Positions 23,840 to 33,341 of a stretch of 64,000 nt of DNA are shown in pieces. Below the pieces are notes generated by a model. It saw nothing but the letters and a program-made list of their open reading frames with translations, ran no database searches and had not been told where the DNA came from. Numbering within the stretch: the first letter of the stretch is position 1; every line of letters starts with the position of its first letter. The position numbers and the translations under genes are program-made. Origin of the DNA: Rhodocyclaceae bacterium (lineage in GTDB: Bacteria; Pseudomonadota; Gammaproteobacteria; Burkholderiales; Rhodocyclaceae); contig JAEUNM010000104.1 of assembly GCA_016791105.1 (NCBI GenBank), positions 1 through 64,000 of the forward strand. Direction: 5' to 3'.

Positions 23840-25557
23840 TCTGGGTTGCGTACCACGATGCGGCGCGTGTCGCGCGCGACGATGCGCATGGGCAGTGCGT
23901 CGGCGGCAAGCTGGTTGTAGGCCGATTCGCCCAGCACCGCGTAAGCGCCGGGCTGGCTGCGCCACAGGTGCTTGAACTGGTCCACGCTATCCACCGCCAA
24001 TTGCGGTTCCTGCTGCAGGCCGAAATCCATTTCGTCGCGAAAATCCACCAACGTGAGCGTGCGATCGAGGTAGAAGGGCAAAGTCTGGTCGTAGCCCTGC
24101 ACGCTGTAGAAAGGGGTGCTTGGCTGCAGCTGCGGCGACACTTCGCGCGCCAGGTAATAGGACGAATTCGAGGCCGCGAGCGCCTCATGGCCCAGCACCA
24201 CGGCATTGCCGGCTGCGAACGCGCCGGCCGCAAGCGCCAGAAAGGCGTCCGCGCGGCGCGCCGCGCGCGTGAGCAACAGCGCGGCCAGGGTTGCCGCGAG
24301 GAATAGCGCGGCGGCTGCGGTGAGCCAGTGCGCGTAATTTTGCATCATGGCCGCTGTGGTTTCGCGATCGAAACGCTCCGCCACGCGCGGCGCGGCGACC
24401 AATGCGACGCCCGCCAGAAGCGCCAGCAGCAACAAGTGGATGCGCAATTCCCTAGTGCCGAGGCGCAATAGTTGCGCGCTGCCGGCCATCGCCAGCGCGG
24501 GCAGCACCGGCAATATGTAGGACGGCAGTTTCGAGCTGGATACGGAAAAAAACGCGAAAGTAAGCACGGCCCACACCAGCAGCAGCCGTGCCGGGGCGAA
24601 TTCGCGGCTCAGTTCGGCCTGCCAGGCACGCCAGACGCCGCGCAGCACCAGCGTGGTCCACGGCAGCAGACCCAATAGCAGAATGGGCAGGAAATACCAC
24701 CAGGCCTGTTCGCGGCGGTGCACCGGCGTCAGAAAGCGCTCGAAATGTTCGTGTATGAAAAAGAAATGCGGAAATTCCGGGTTGACGACCGATACCGCGA
24801 TGAACCACGGCGCCGCGATGGCAAAAAACACCGGCAGGCCCAGCAGCAGGTGCAGGCGCCGCCAGGGCGAAAAATCGCGATTCGCGACGCTGTATACCAC
24901 CAGCGTGCCGCCCGTCAGCACCAGCGCGACGATGCCTTTCGAGAGCACCGCCAGCGCCAGCGCGCCCCAGGTCACGAGCATCCAGCGCCGTTCCGCGTCG
25001 GGTGTGGCAGCCGTGGCATTGGCCAGCAGGAAGCCGCACAGCGCCAGTTGCAGGAAAAACGTGAGGCCCATGTCCAGCGTGTTCATGTGCCCCATGCCGA
25101 AATAGAGCAAGCTGCTGGCCAGGCACATGGCGGCCGTGGCGGCGGCGTCCGAGCCCCACAGCCGGCGTACCGTGAACCAGGCCAGCCACACGCCGGCCAG
25201 CCCGGTCAGTGCGGTCCACAGGCGTGCCGTCCATTCGTGCGTGCCGAATATTTTGTAGGCCGCGGCGGTGGCCCAATATTGCAGCGGCGGCTTTTCGAAA
25301 TATTTGATGCCGTTCAGGCGCGGCGTGATCCAGTCTCCGCTCACGGCCATTTCGCGCGCAATTTCGGCGTAGCGGCCTTCGTCCGGTTTGATGAGTTTGC
25401 GGTAATCGAGCGTGCCCAGCCACAGCACGGCGAATACCGTGAATAGCGCCCACAGGCGCCGCATGGCAAGGCGTGGCGGCAAGCCGGTGACATCGGGGGG
25501 GATGCGGTGCGCCGGCACGAACGTGGTCCGCAAGGTCGCGGCAGTACTGGCGGGCAC
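23836..25557 (-). CDS. arnT: ArnT, Ara4N transferase to lipid A
   Basis: 573 aa from GTG 25557; a homology-based start is ATG 25464 (MRRLWALFTVFAVLWLGTLD, 542 aa). ArnT is a GT83 inner-membrane enzyme transferring aminoarabinose from undecaprenyl phosphate to lipid A on the periplasmic side, giving resistance to cationic peptides and polymyxin. The first periplasmic loop has DYRKLIKPDEGRYAEIAREM with the catalytic Asp-Glu. GIKYFEKPPLQYW is also diagnostic. About 12 membrane helices are followed by a soluble C-terminal domain. The upstream start would sit only 4 nt after the Mth938-like stop, favouring coupling; the downstream one fits the family better. Confidence 0.92.
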   Translation of the reverse strand: MPASTAATLRTTFVPAHRIPPDVTGLPPRLAMRRLWALFTVFAVLWLGTLDYRKLIKPDEGRYAEIAREMAVSGDWITPRLNGIKYFEKPPLQYWATAAAYKIFGTHEWTARLWTALTGLAGVWLAWFTVRRLWGSDAAATAAMCLASSLLYFGMGHMNTLDMGLTFFLQLALCGFLLANATAATPDAERRWMLVTWGALALAVLSKGIVALVLTGGTLVVYSVANRDFSPWRRLHLLLGLPVFFAIAAPWFIAVSVVNPEFPHFFFIHEHFERFLTPVHRREQAWWYFLPILLLGLLPWTTLVLRGVWRAWQAELSREFAPARLLLVWAVLTFAFFSVSSSKLPSYILPVLPALAMAGSAQLLRLGTRELRIHLLLLALLAGVALVAAPRVAERFDRETTAAMMQNYAHWLTAAAALFLAATLAALLLTRAARRADAFLALAAGAFAAGNAVVLGHEALAASNSSYYLAREVSPQLQPSTPFYSVQGYDQTLPFYLDRTLTLVDFRDEMDFGLQQEPQLAVDSVDQFKHLWRSQPGAYAVLGESAYNQLAADALPMRIVARDTRRIVVRNPE

Positions 25558-25561
25558 GGCG

Positions 25562-25939
25562 TCAGGCGGGTTCCAGCATCAGTGCGGCGACGACCGCGCG
25601 ACCTTCACCCATCAGGATGTTGTAGGTGCGGCAGGCGGCGGCGGTATCCATCACCTCGAAACCCACGTGCGCCTCGACCAGCGGCCGCAGCAGGGCCGGC
25701 GCCGGAAAGCGCTGGCGCGAGCCGGTGCCTATCAACACCACGTCCGCGCCCAGTTCGCACAGCGCGGCGAAATCCGCGCTGCTCAAGGCCTCGAAACCCT
25801 GGTTGCCGAATTGACCGGCGATGCGATTGGGCAGCAGCACGATGCCGTGGGCGTAGCGCTGGCGGTTGATTTCCAGATAGCCGGGACCGTGGGCGGTCAC
25901 GGCGAGCGTGTCGTCGCGTTTGTCGAGATGCAGCTTCAT
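25562..25939 (-). CDS. Mth938-like domain protein (DUF498)
   Basis: 125 aa from ATG 25939 (MKLHLDKRDDTLAVTAHGPG). It matches the Mth938/NDUFAF3 fold. Family features are GHGYLEINRQRY-like sequence, VLIGTGSRQRFP (about 70-81), the segment ending GFEVMDTAAACRTYNILMGE and VVAALM near the end. The molecular role is unknown. It is the first gene of the chain leading into arnT (4-bp gap), but it occurs widely without arn genes, so the association may be only positional. It is divergent from alaC. Confidence 0.85.
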   Translation of the reverse strand: MKLHLDKRDDTLAVTAHGPGYLEINRQRYAHGIVLLPNRIAGQFGNQGFEALSSADFAALCELGADVVLIGTGSRQRFPAPALLRPLVEAHVGFEVMDTAAACRTYNILMGEGRAVVAALMLEPA

Positions 25940-26039
25940 GCGGAATGTGCCTGGCATCCTGCGGGCGCACCCGCGGCTCTGCCCCAAGTGTTACGTGCGT
26001 TGTTCTGGTAGAGCAGGGCGCCTGCCGCTCAGAGCGGGT

Positions 26040-26068
26040 TTGCCGCGGGGCAGTGCGTTCGCTAACAT
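26040..26068 (+). promoter_or_regulatory. Candidate sigma-70 promoter of alaC
   Basis: TTGCCG (26040-26045), a 17-bp spacer and TAACAT (26063-26068) lie 64 bp before the alaC start. Each hexamer matches the consensus at 4 of 6 positions with ideal spacing. No activator site was recognised. Confidence 0.35.
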
Positions 26069-26131
26069 TATACCTTTTTCGCGCTGCCGGCCCGGAACCC
26101 CGCTCCGGCCGGCAAGCCGCACGAGAGCCCG

Positions 26132-27307
26132 ATGAAAGAATTTCCGCGCATCAAACGCCTGCCGCCCTATGTGTTCAACATTACCGGCGAGCTGAAAATG
26201 AACGCGCGCCGCGCCGGCGAGGACATTATCGATCTGTCCATGGGCAACCCGGACGGCGAGACGCCGCGCCACATCGTGGACAAGCTGGTGGAAGCCGCGC
26301 AGCGCGAAAACACGCACGGCTATTCGATTTCGAAAGGCATTCCGCGCCTGCGCAAGGCCATTTGCGACTGGTACGCGCGGCGCTTCCAGGTGTCGCTGGA
26401 CCCGGAAAGTGAAGCCATCGTGACGATAGGTTCGAAAGAGGGGCTGGCGCATTTCGCGCTGGCAGTGCTGGACCGCGGCGACATCGTGCTGGTGCCCAAT
26501 CCCAGCTATCCGATCCATATTTACGGCCCGGTCATTGCCGGTGCGGACATACGCCACGTGCGCATGACGGCGGATTCGGATTTTTTTGCGGAATTGACGC
26601 GCGCCCTGCACGAGTCCTATCCCAAGCCGAAAATGCTGATACTCAATTTCCCCAGCAATCCCACTGCGCAATGCGTGGATTTGGGGTTTTTCGAGCGTGT
26701 CGTGGCGCTCGCCAAGGAGCACGACCTCATCGTCGTGCATGACCTCGCCTACGCCGACATCTGTTTCGACGGCTATGTGGCGCCGTCCATCATGCAGGTG
26801 GAAGGGGCCAAGGACGTGGCGGTGGAATTTTTCACCATGTCCAAAAGCTACAACATGGCCGGCTGGCGCATAGGCTACATGGTCGGCAATAGCGAACTGG
26901 TGGGTGCGCTGGCGCGCATCAAGAGCTATCACGACTATGGCACCTTCACGCCCATCCAGGTGGCGTCCATCATCGCGCTGGATGGCCCGCAAGATTGCGT
27001 CGAACAGGTGCGCGCCACCTACCAGAAGCGCCGCGACGTGCTGGTGAAAGGCCTGCACGAAGCCGGCTGGATGGTGGATGTGCCGAAAGCCAGCATGTAC
27101 GTGTGGGCGAAAATCCCCGAACCCTGGCGCGCGCGCGGCTCATTGGAATTCGCCCGTAAAATGCTCATAGACGCGAAAGTGGCGGTAAGCCCCGGCGTGG
27201 GCTTCGGCGAATTTGGCGATGATCACGTGCGCTTTGCGCTGATCGAAAACGAAGAGCGCATCCGCCAGGCCGTGCGCGGCATCAAGGACATGTTGCGGCG
27301 CGCCTGA
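26132..27307 (+). CDS. alaC: AlaC-type alanine aminotransferase
   Basis: 391 aa. A class I PLP aminotransferase. E. coli AlaC makes alanine from pyruvate with glutamate. The PLP lysine lies in [15 protein letters not shown] (about 230-244). [19 protein letters not shown] and [13 protein letters not shown] match AlaC/YfdZ. The start at 26132 has GAGAG upstream. It opens a run alaC-alaA-hom-thrC on the plus strand with short gaps (45, 81 and 74 bp), so alanine and threonine synthesis may be co-transcribed. In related bacteria this gene is often labelled generically as an aminotransferase next to hom. Confidence 0.9.
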   Translation: MKEFPRIKRLPPYVFNITGELKMNARRAGEDIIDLSMGNPDGETPRHIVDKLVEAAQRENTHGYSISKGIPRLRKAICDWYARRFQVSLDPESEAIVTIGSKEGLAHFALAVLDRGDIVLVPNPSYPIHIYGPVIAGADIRHVRMTADSDFFAELTRALHESYPKPKMLILNFPSNPTAQCVDLGFFERVVALAKEHDLIVVHDLAYADICFDGYVAPSIMQVEGAKDVAVEFFTMSKSYNMAGWRIGYMVGNSELVGALARIKSYHDYGTFTPIQVASIIALDGPQDCVEQVRATYQKRRDVLVKGLHEAGWMVDVPKASMYVWAKIPEPWRARGSLEFARKMLIDAKVAVSPGVGFGEFGDDHVRFALIENEERIRQAVRGIKDMLRRA

Positions 27308-27352
27308 TACGCCCGCGCCGCACCCACCTCATTCAGAAAGCAGAAGCCCCGC

Positions 27353-28579
27353 ATGCAGCCGGTACTTAAATCGACCAAGCTTACCAACGTCTGTTATGAC
27401 ATACGCGGACCGGTGCTGGACCGCGCCAGACAGATGGAAGAAGAAGGCCAGAAAATCATCAAGCTGAATATCGGCAACCTCGCCGTATTCGGCCTGAATC
27501 CGCCCGAAGAAATCGTGCAGGACATGATACGCAACCTGCCCGATGCGGCCATGTACACCGATTCCAAAGGCCTCTTCGCGCCGCGCAAGGCCATCATGCA
27601 CTACACGCAGGAAAAGCGCATCGCCGGCGTCAGCATCGATGATATTTACATCGGCAACGGCGCGTCCGAACTGATCGTGATGAGCCTCAATGCGCTGCTG
27701 AACGACGGCGACGAAGTTCTGCTGCCGGCGCCGGACTATCCGCTCTATACCGCGGCGGTGTCCCTGTCGGGCGGGCGTCCGGTGCATTATCTGTGCGACG
27801 AATCGGCCGGCTGGCTGCCCGACCTGGACGACATACGCGGCAAAATCACGCCGAATACGCGCGCCCTGGTGGTGATCAATCCGAATAATCCGACCGGCGC
27901 GCTCTACCCGCGCGAAACGCTGGAAGCGCTGGTCGAAGTGGCGCGCAAGCACCAGCTCATCGTATTCGCCGACGAAATTTACGACAAGACGCTGTTCGAC
28001 GGTGCCGAGCACGTGAGCATCGCCTCGCTGGCCGATGACGTGCTGTTCGTAACTTTCAACGGCCTATCGAAAAACTATCGCTCCTGCGGCTACCGCTCGG
28101 GCTGGATGGTGGTGTCGGGCGAAAAGAAACATGCGCGCGACTATATCGAAGGCCTGAACATGCTGGCTTCGATGCGGCTATGTTCGAACACGCCGGGCCA
28201 GCTTGCGATTCAGACCGCGCTGGGCGGCTATCAGTCGATACGCGATCTGGTCGCGCCGGGCGGGCGGCTGGCGCGCCAGCGCGATCTGGCGCACGAACTG
28301 CTCACCGCGATCCCGGGCGTTTCGTGTGCCAAACCCAAGGCCGCGCTGTATTGTTTCCCTCGCCTCGACCCAAAAATGTACCCGATCGCGGACGACCAGC
28401 AGTTCATACTCGAACTTCTGGAAGCCGAACGGGTGCTGCTGGTGCAGGGAACCGGCTTCAACTGGCCCAATACCGACCACTTCCGTGTCGTGTTTCTGCC
28501 GCATGAGGACGACCTGCGCGACGCCATCGGTCGCATCGCACGCTTTCTGGAGCACTACCGCAGGCGCCACGGCGGGTAA
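27353..28579 (+). CDS. alaA: AlaA-type glutamate-pyruvate aminotransferase
   Basis: 408 aa. A class I PLP aminotransferase of the AlaA/YfbQ group. The N terminus STKLTNVCYDIRGPVLDRAR and the segment IKLNIGNLAVFGLNPPEEI are strongly characteristic. The PLP lysine is in FNGLSKNYRSCGYRSGW (about 240). NNPTGALYP and CFPRLDPKMYP also fit. Having two alanine-forming transaminases side by side is notable: they differ in sequence and are not a recent duplication. Confidence 0.92.
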   Translation: MQPVLKSTKLTNVCYDIRGPVLDRARQMEEEGQKIIKLNIGNLAVFGLNPPEEIVQDMIRNLPDAAMYTDSKGLFAPRKAIMHYTQEKRIAGVSIDDIYIGNGASELIVMSLNALLNDGDEVLLPAPDYPLYTAAVSLSGGRPVHYLCDESAGWLPDLDDIRGKITPNTRALVVINPNNPTGALYPRETLEALVEVARKHQLIVFADEIYDKTLFDGAEHVSIASLADDVLFVTFNGLSKNYRSCGYRSGWMVVSGEKKHARDYIEGLNMLASMRLCSNTPGQLAIQTALGGYQSIRDLVAPGGRLARQRDLAHELLTAIPGVSCAKPKAALYCFPRLDPKMYPIADDQQFILELLEAERVLLVQGTGFNWPNTDHFRVVFLPHEDDLRDAIGRIARFLEHYRRRHGG

Positions 28580-28660
28580 AATGCCGGGTTTTGCGCTGCA
28601 ACGCGATGCGCGGCAGGTGCCGCCGCATCCGGCACGAATTTTCATACTTTTCAGGTCGAT

Positions 28661-29971
28661 ATGAAGCCCATCAAGGTTGGACTGCTAGGCATAGGCACCG
28701 TAGGTAGCGGTGTATTCACGGTGTTGGCGCGCAACGCCGAAGAAATTTCGCGCCGCGCCGGCCGGCCCATCACCATCGCCGTGGTGGCCGACAAGGCCGT
28801 CGAGCGCGCGCGCGAAATTACCGGCGGCCAGGTGCGCATTACCGACGACGCCTATAGCGTGGTGGCGGATCCGGAAATCGATATCGTGGTCGAACTGATA
28901 GGCGGCTACACGATCGCGCGCGAACTGGTGCTGGCGGCCATAGAAAACGGCAAACACGTCGTGACGGCCAACAAGGCGCTGCTTGCCACGCACGGCAACA
29001 GCATATTTGCCGCGGCGCAAAAAAAGGGCGTCATGGTGGCGTTCGAAGCCGCGGTGGCGGGCGGCGTGCCCATCATCAAGGCCCTGCGCGAAGGTCTTAC
29101 GGCCAACCGCATCGAGTGGATTGCCGGCATCATCAACGGCACGACCAATTACATCCTGTCCGAAATGCGCGACAAGGGGCTGGCGTTCGACGAGGTGCTG
29201 CGCGCCGCGCAACAACTTGGTTATGCCGAAGCCGACCCCACGTTCGACATCGAAGGCGTGGATGCCGCGCACAAAATAACGCTGCTGTCGGCCCTGGCGT
29301 TCGGCATACCGGTGCAGTTCGACAAGGCTTATGTGGAAGGCATTACCAAACTGACGGCGGAAGATATCACTTACGCCGAACAGTTCGGCTATCGCATCAA
29401 ACTGCTGGGCATCACGCGGCGCCAGGCCAATGGCGTGGAATTGCGCGTGCATCCCACGCTGGTGCCGGAGCGCCGCCTCATCGCCAATGTCGAAGGCGTC
29501 ATGAATGCCGTGCTGGTGCAGGCCGACGCCGTCGGCGCCACGCTTTATTACGGCCGCGGCGCGGGTTCCGAACCCACCGCCAGTGCGGTAATTGCCGATC
29601 TGGTGGATGTGACGCGCCTGCACACGGCAGACCCGGAACATCGCGTGCCGCACCTGGCCTTCCGCCCGGATCGCATGGCAGACCTGCCCATACTGCCCAT
29701 GGAAGAAGTCGTTACTTCGTATTATCTGCGCCTGCGCGTGGAAGACAAACCGGGCGTGCTGGCCGACGTGACGCGCATTCTGGCCGACGACGAAATTTCC
29801 ATCGACGCCATGCTGCAAAAAGAACCGGCGGAAGGCGAAGACCAGGCCGACATCATCATGCTTACCCACCGCTGCCTGGAAAAGCGCATCAATGCCGCCA
29901 TCGCGCGCATAGAGTCGCTCGCTGCGGTACGTGGCGACGTGGTGCGGCTGCGGCTCGAACAACTGCAATAA
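28661..29971 (+). CDS. hom: Homoserine dehydrogenase
   Basis: 436 aa. It reduces aspartate semialdehyde to homoserine, the branch point for threonine and methionine. The Rossmann motif is GLLGIGTVGSGVF (residues 7-19). The catalytic domain has VAFEAAVAGGVPIIKALREG, IINGTTNYILSEM and LGYAEADPTFDIEG with the catalytic Lys/Asp region. A C-terminal ACT domain (about 350-430: SYYLRLRVEDKPGVLADVTR) gives threonine feedback. It is monofunctional, without an aspartokinase domain. It is followed by thrC after 74 bp containing a strong hairpin. Confidence 0.97.
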   Translation: MKPIKVGLLGIGTVGSGVFTVLARNAEEISRRAGRPITIAVVADKAVERAREITGGQVRITDDAYSVVADPEIDIVVELIGGYTIARELVLAAIENGKHVVTANKALLATHGNSIFAAAQKKGVMVAFEAAVAGGVPIIKALREGLTANRIEWIAGIINGTTNYILSEMRDKGLAFDEVLRAAQQLGYAEADPTFDIEGVDAAHKITLLSALAFGIPVQFDKAYVEGITKLTAEDITYAEQFGYRIKLLGITRRQANGVELRVHPTLVPERRLIANVEGVMNAVLVQADAVGATLYYGRGAGSEPTASAVIADLVDVTRLHTADPEHRVPHLAFRPDRMADLPILPMEEVVTSYYLRLRVEDKPGVLADVTRILADDEISIDAMLQKEPAEGEDQADIIMLTHRCLEKRINAAIARIESLAAVRGDVVRLRLEQLQ

Positions 29972-29996
29972 AGCCCGCCCGCGGCCGGCCGCGCCA

Positions 29997-30028
29997 GCGC
30001 CGCGCGCGCTGCGGCGGCCGCGCGGCGC
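29997..30028 (+). other. Strong hairpin in the hom-thrC gap
   Basis: GCGCCGCGCG (29997-30006) and CGCGCGGCGC (30019-30028) form a perfect 10-bp GC stem with a 12-nt loop, ending 5 nt before the thrC ribosome-binding site AGGAAT. No T run follows, so it is not a classic terminator. It may protect the upstream mRNA, or slow ribosome entry at thrC. Confidence 0.55.
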
Positions 30029-30045
30029 CGCTCACAGGAATTATC

Positions 30046-31473
30046 GTGCGCTATTTATCCACGCGCGGCCGCTCCGCGCCGCAGTCGTTCTGCCAAATAT
30101 TGCTGGGCGGGCTGGCCCCGGACGGCGGCCTCTATCTGCCTGAAGCCTATCCGCGCGTAAGTGCCGAAGATTTGGCGCAGATGCGCAACATGGATTATGC
30201 CGCGCTGGCATTTTCCATCCTGTCGCGCTTCATCGACGACATCGCGCCGGCCGATCTGGCGGACATCATCGATCGCACTTATACCGCGCAGACTTATTGC
30301 AATGTACGGCCCGGTTTTAACGCCGCCGACATCACGCCGCTCGCCACCCTGGCGCCCGGCCTGCACATACTGCAACTGTCCAACGGACCCACGCTGGCGT
30401 TCAAGGACATGGCCATGCAGTTGCTGGGCAATCTGTTCGAATACGTGCTGGCGCGCGAAGGCCGCCACCTGAACATACTGGGCGCCACCTCGGGCGATAC
30501 CGGCTCGTCGGCCGAATATGCGATGCGCGGCAAGCGCGGCATACGCGTATTCATGCTGTCGCCGCACGGCAAGATGAGCCGCTTCCAGACCGCGCAAATG
30601 TTCAGCCTGCAGGACCCGAACATATTCAACATCGCCGTGCGCGGCGTGTTCGACGACTGCCAGGACATCGTGAAAGCCGTGTCCAACGACCACGCCTTCA
30701 AGGCGCAGCACGCCATAGGCACGGTCAATTCCATCAACTGGGCGCGTGTGGCGGCGCAAATCGTGTATTACTTCAAGGGCTATTTCGCCGCCACCCGCAG
30801 CAATGACGAACAAGTCAGTTTCTGCGTGCCGTCCGGCAATTTCGGCAATGTGTGCGCCGGCCATATCGCGCGCATGATGGGCCTGCCGATAAAACAACTT
30901 ATCGTCGCCACCAACGAAAACGATGTGCTGGACGAATTTTTCCGTACTGGCGTATATCGCCCACGCGTGGCGGCCGAAACCCTGCACACCTCCAGCCCGT
31001 CCATGGACATATCGAAAGCCTCGAATTTCGAGCGCTTTGCCTTCGATCTGGCCGGCCGCGATGCTGGCCAAGTAAGCGCCTGGTGGAGCGCGGTCGATCA
31101 GGGCCGCGCCTTCGACGCCAAGGACGGCGGCTTTTTCGCCCGCGTGGCCGAGTACGGCTTCGTATCCGGCGCCAGCACCCACGCCGACCGCCTGGCGACC
31201 ATACGCAGCGTGTGGGAAAAATACGCCACCATGGTCGATACCCACACCGCCGACGGCATCAAGGTCGGCCTGGAAAAGCGCGACCCCAACGTGCCACTGA
31301 TCTGCCTGGAAACCGCGCTGCCCGCCAAATTCGAAGATGCCATCCGCGCCGCCCTGGGCCGCGAACCCGAACGCCCCGCCGCCATGGCCGGTTTGGAAGC
31401 GCTGCCGCAGCGCTCGGTCACCATGGATAGCGATGCTCGGGCGGTAAAGGCGTATATCGCGCAGAACTGCTGA
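30046..31473 (+). CDS. thrC: Threonine synthase
   Basis: 475 aa from GTG 30046 (read MRYLSTRGRSAPQSFCQILL), chosen because CAGGAA lies 6 nt upstream and the family starts this way. A PLP enzyme that turns O-phosphohomoserine into threonine. The PLP lysine is in SNGPTLAFKDMAMQLLG (about 115-131). ILGATSGDTGSSAEYAMRGK is the phosphate-binding Gly/Ser loop, and VNSINWARVAAQIVYYF and FCVPSGNFGNVCAGH follow. It is the longer ThrC type of proteobacteria. The open frame to the left of 30046 is a shadow of hom. Confidence 0.96.
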   Translation: MRYLSTRGRSAPQSFCQILLGGLAPDGGLYLPEAYPRVSAEDLAQMRNMDYAALAFSILSRFIDDIAPADLADIIDRTYTAQTYCNVRPGFNAADITPLATLAPGLHILQLSNGPTLAFKDMAMQLLGNLFEYVLAREGRHLNILGATSGDTGSSAEYAMRGKRGIRVFMLSPHGKMSRFQTAQMFSLQDPNIFNIAVRGVFDDCQDIVKAVSNDHAFKAQHAIGTVNSINWARVAAQIVYYFKGYFAATRSNDEQVSFCVPSGNFGNVCAGHIARMMGLPIKQLIVATNENDVLDEFFRTGVYRPRVAAETLHTSSPSMDISKASNFERFAFDLAGRDAGQVSAWWSAVDQGRAFDAKDGGFFARVAEYGFVSGASTHADRLATIRSVWEKYATMVDTHTADGIKVGLEKRDPNVPLICLETALPAKFEDAIRAALGREPERPAAMAGLEALPQRSVTMDSDARAVKAYIAQNC

Positions 31474-31506
31474 GCGCGCCGCGCAGCCGGAATTGCAACT
31501 CGTAGC

Positions 31507-31874
31507 TTGGGGTGACGCAGGAACCCCAACAGCGGAGGTTGGTAAATAGCGGCTTTGTCGGTGATTGATGGCCGATGTTGGGGTTCGCAGGCTCACCCCA
31601 ACAATAATGGCTACGTGGTGAAACGTAGGCCTTCGCGTTGGGGGGGCGTTGGGGCGATTGCGGCGCGGCACCGGCCGGGAGCGCGCCGCGGCTGGGCTCA
31701 GGGCAGCCACGTAGGTTGCCGTGACGATAGGAACCCCAGCGACCGGGGCTCGTTATCGAGCGCAGGGTGTTGTTGGCCGTGTGATTATTGGCGCGCATGC
31801 ACCGGCACCTCGGACAACGCTGCTCCGCTATCGAGCGCTGGGTGTTGGGGTTCGCAGGCTCACCCCAACCTACG
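31507..31874. repeat. Cluster of TTGGGGT/ACCCCAA hairpin repeats after thrC
   Basis: The 476-bp gap between thrC and the cyclase gene holds no convincing gene. Hairpins of one family occur at 31507-31529 (TTGGGGT...ACCCCAA, 9-nt loop), 31577-31602 and 31844-31869 (GTTGGGGT-N10-ACCCCAAC), the last extended by CTACG to 31874. A worn copy is at about 31707-31736. A second motif, TATCGAGCGCNGGGTGTTG, is repeated at about 31754 and 31830. Six further copies of the hairpin occur at 48.9-50.3 kb. Confidence 0.75.
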
Positions 31875-31949
31875 AGGATCCGCCGAATAGCACTCTTGGT
31901 GCGACGAAGGGATGCATGGCGGTAGCTCGGGTCGTGTGAGGGCGCCGGC

Positions 31950-33341
31950 TCAGGCGGCTTGCTGGCCGGCCGCGGCGGGGCGGTGGGCCAGTACGGCTAC
32001 GTCCAGCGGCTGGGGTACGCCACCCACGGTGCGCTGGGCGCGAATTTCCTTGTCGCCCGCATAGCCCTGTGCGCGCGCCAGTTCGAGCGCGCTGCGGGTG
32101 GTGATGGCGCGGGTTTTTTCGGCCTTGTTGTGCTTTTCCAGCTTGGCGGCCAGATTCACGGTGTCGCCGATGACCGTGTATTCGAGGCGCTGGCCGTCGC
32201 CTATGATGCCGAATACGACTTCGCCGGTGGCCAGCCCGCCGCCCACGTCGGGCGCGGATTTGCCGGCCGCGCGGCGCTCGGCGCGCCAGGCGTCCACGCT
32301 GGCCATGATGTCATCCACCGCGGCGAGGGCGTGGGCGGCATAGTTGGGGTCCGGCATGGCGGCGCCGAAACTGGCCAGTATGCCGTCGCCCATGAACTTG
32401 TCTATGTTGCCGCCGTGCTTGCGGATGACCGGCACGGCAAGGCGCTGATATTCGCCCAATAGTGCGATCAGCTCTGAGGGCGTAAGGCTGGCCGATGCTT
32501 CGGTGAAGCCGCGCAAATCCAGGAACAGCACGGCGGCTTGGCGCAATTCGCCCTGGCCGGCCTGGATGGCTTGTTCGGAGCCGGTGATGCGGCTCGCCAC
32601 GGAGTCGTCGAAAAAGAGCGACAAATCCTGTACCGCCACCTGTTGCGACACGCTTTGTTCCAGCATGGCGCGGGCGCGGCGCAGCGCGAGCGCCAGCACC
32701 AGCGTGACCACGACGATGGCCAGCAGCTTGTCCACTTCGCCGCCCCAGTGGATTTGCATGGAGCGCAGCGAGGTCACATAGTCCCAGGTAACCGGATTGA
32801 CGGGCGCAGAATAGTAGGCATTGGCGACCAGCGCCACCCAGCCCAGCGCGGCGGTGGCGCCGGACAGCAGTACCCATATCGGCTCGAAGCGCAGCGCGCG
32901 CAAGGCGATGAGCATGAACACATAGATGAGCTGGGTGGATTTGAGCGACAACTGCGCCGGCTGTTCGTATTGCAGGTGGTAGGCCCAGATCACGAACAGC
33001 AGCAGCAGCATTTCGGCGACCACGCTGGCGCCCAGCATCCAGCGCTTTAGTTGCCCGGTCAGCGCGAAATACATACGCAGCGCGGACAGGATGGAAAATA
33101 AGGCCAGGCCCAGCGGCGCCGCTTCGATGGGCGCGTCGGGCGAAAATCCCGCCGGGGCGGAGGCGTATAGTTGCGCGAGCAGGGCGGCGATGGCCAGTTG
33201 TACGCAGGTGACCAGAATTTCGCTGCGATATTGTTCCTGCTCGAATTCGCGCCGCACCCGCGCCGGCAACTGCATGTCGCGGCGGCCGCCGCCCATCAGG
33301 GCGGCGAAGGCGGGCTTTATTCGTTGCGCGAAAGTTTGCAT
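31950..33341 (-). CDS. Membrane-bound class III adenylate cyclase
   Basis: 463 aa from ATG 33341 (MQTFAQRIKPAFAALMGGGR), chosen because GGAG lies 5-6 nt upstream. The longer frame starting at 33530 runs through repeat DNA. The N-terminal 240 residues carry about six hydrophobic helices. The cyclase domain (about 270-440) has VLFLDLRGFTEASASL with the first metal Asp, KHGGNIDKFMGDGILASFGA with the Lys and second Asp, and EYTVIGDTVNLAAKLEKH. Lys and Asp at the substrate-specifying positions favour ATP over GTP. No CRP-like partner is nearby. Its first 35 codons are duplicated just upstream. Confidence 0.88.
   Translation of the reverse strand: MQTFAQRIKPAFAALMGGGRRDMQLPARVRREFEQEQYRSEILVTCVQLAIAALLAQLYASAPAGFSPDAPIEAAPLGLALFSILSALRMYFALTGQLKRWMLGASVVAEMLLLLFVIWAYHLQYEQPAQLSLKSTQLIYVFMLIALRALRFEPIWVLLSGATAALGWVALVANAYYSAPVNPVTWDYVTSLRSMQIHWGGEVDKLLAIVVVTLVLALALRRARAMLEQSVSQQVAVQDLSLFFDDSVASRITGSEQAIQAGQGELRQAAVLFLDLRGFTEASASLTPSELIALLGEYQRLAVPVIRKHGGNIDKFMGDGILASFGAAMPDPNYAAHALAAVDDIMASVDAWRAERRAAGKSAPDVGGGLATGEVVFGIIGDGQRLEYTVIGDTVNLAAKLEKHNKAEKTRAITTRSALELARAQGYAGDKEIRAQRTVGGVPQPLDVAVLAHRPAAAGQQAA

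Noticed and set aside
28685-29968. 427-codon minus-strand frame
   Set aside because: Antisense to hom; no recognisable domain.
30055-31710. 551-codon minus-strand frame
   Set aside because: Antisense to thrC and running into repeat DNA.
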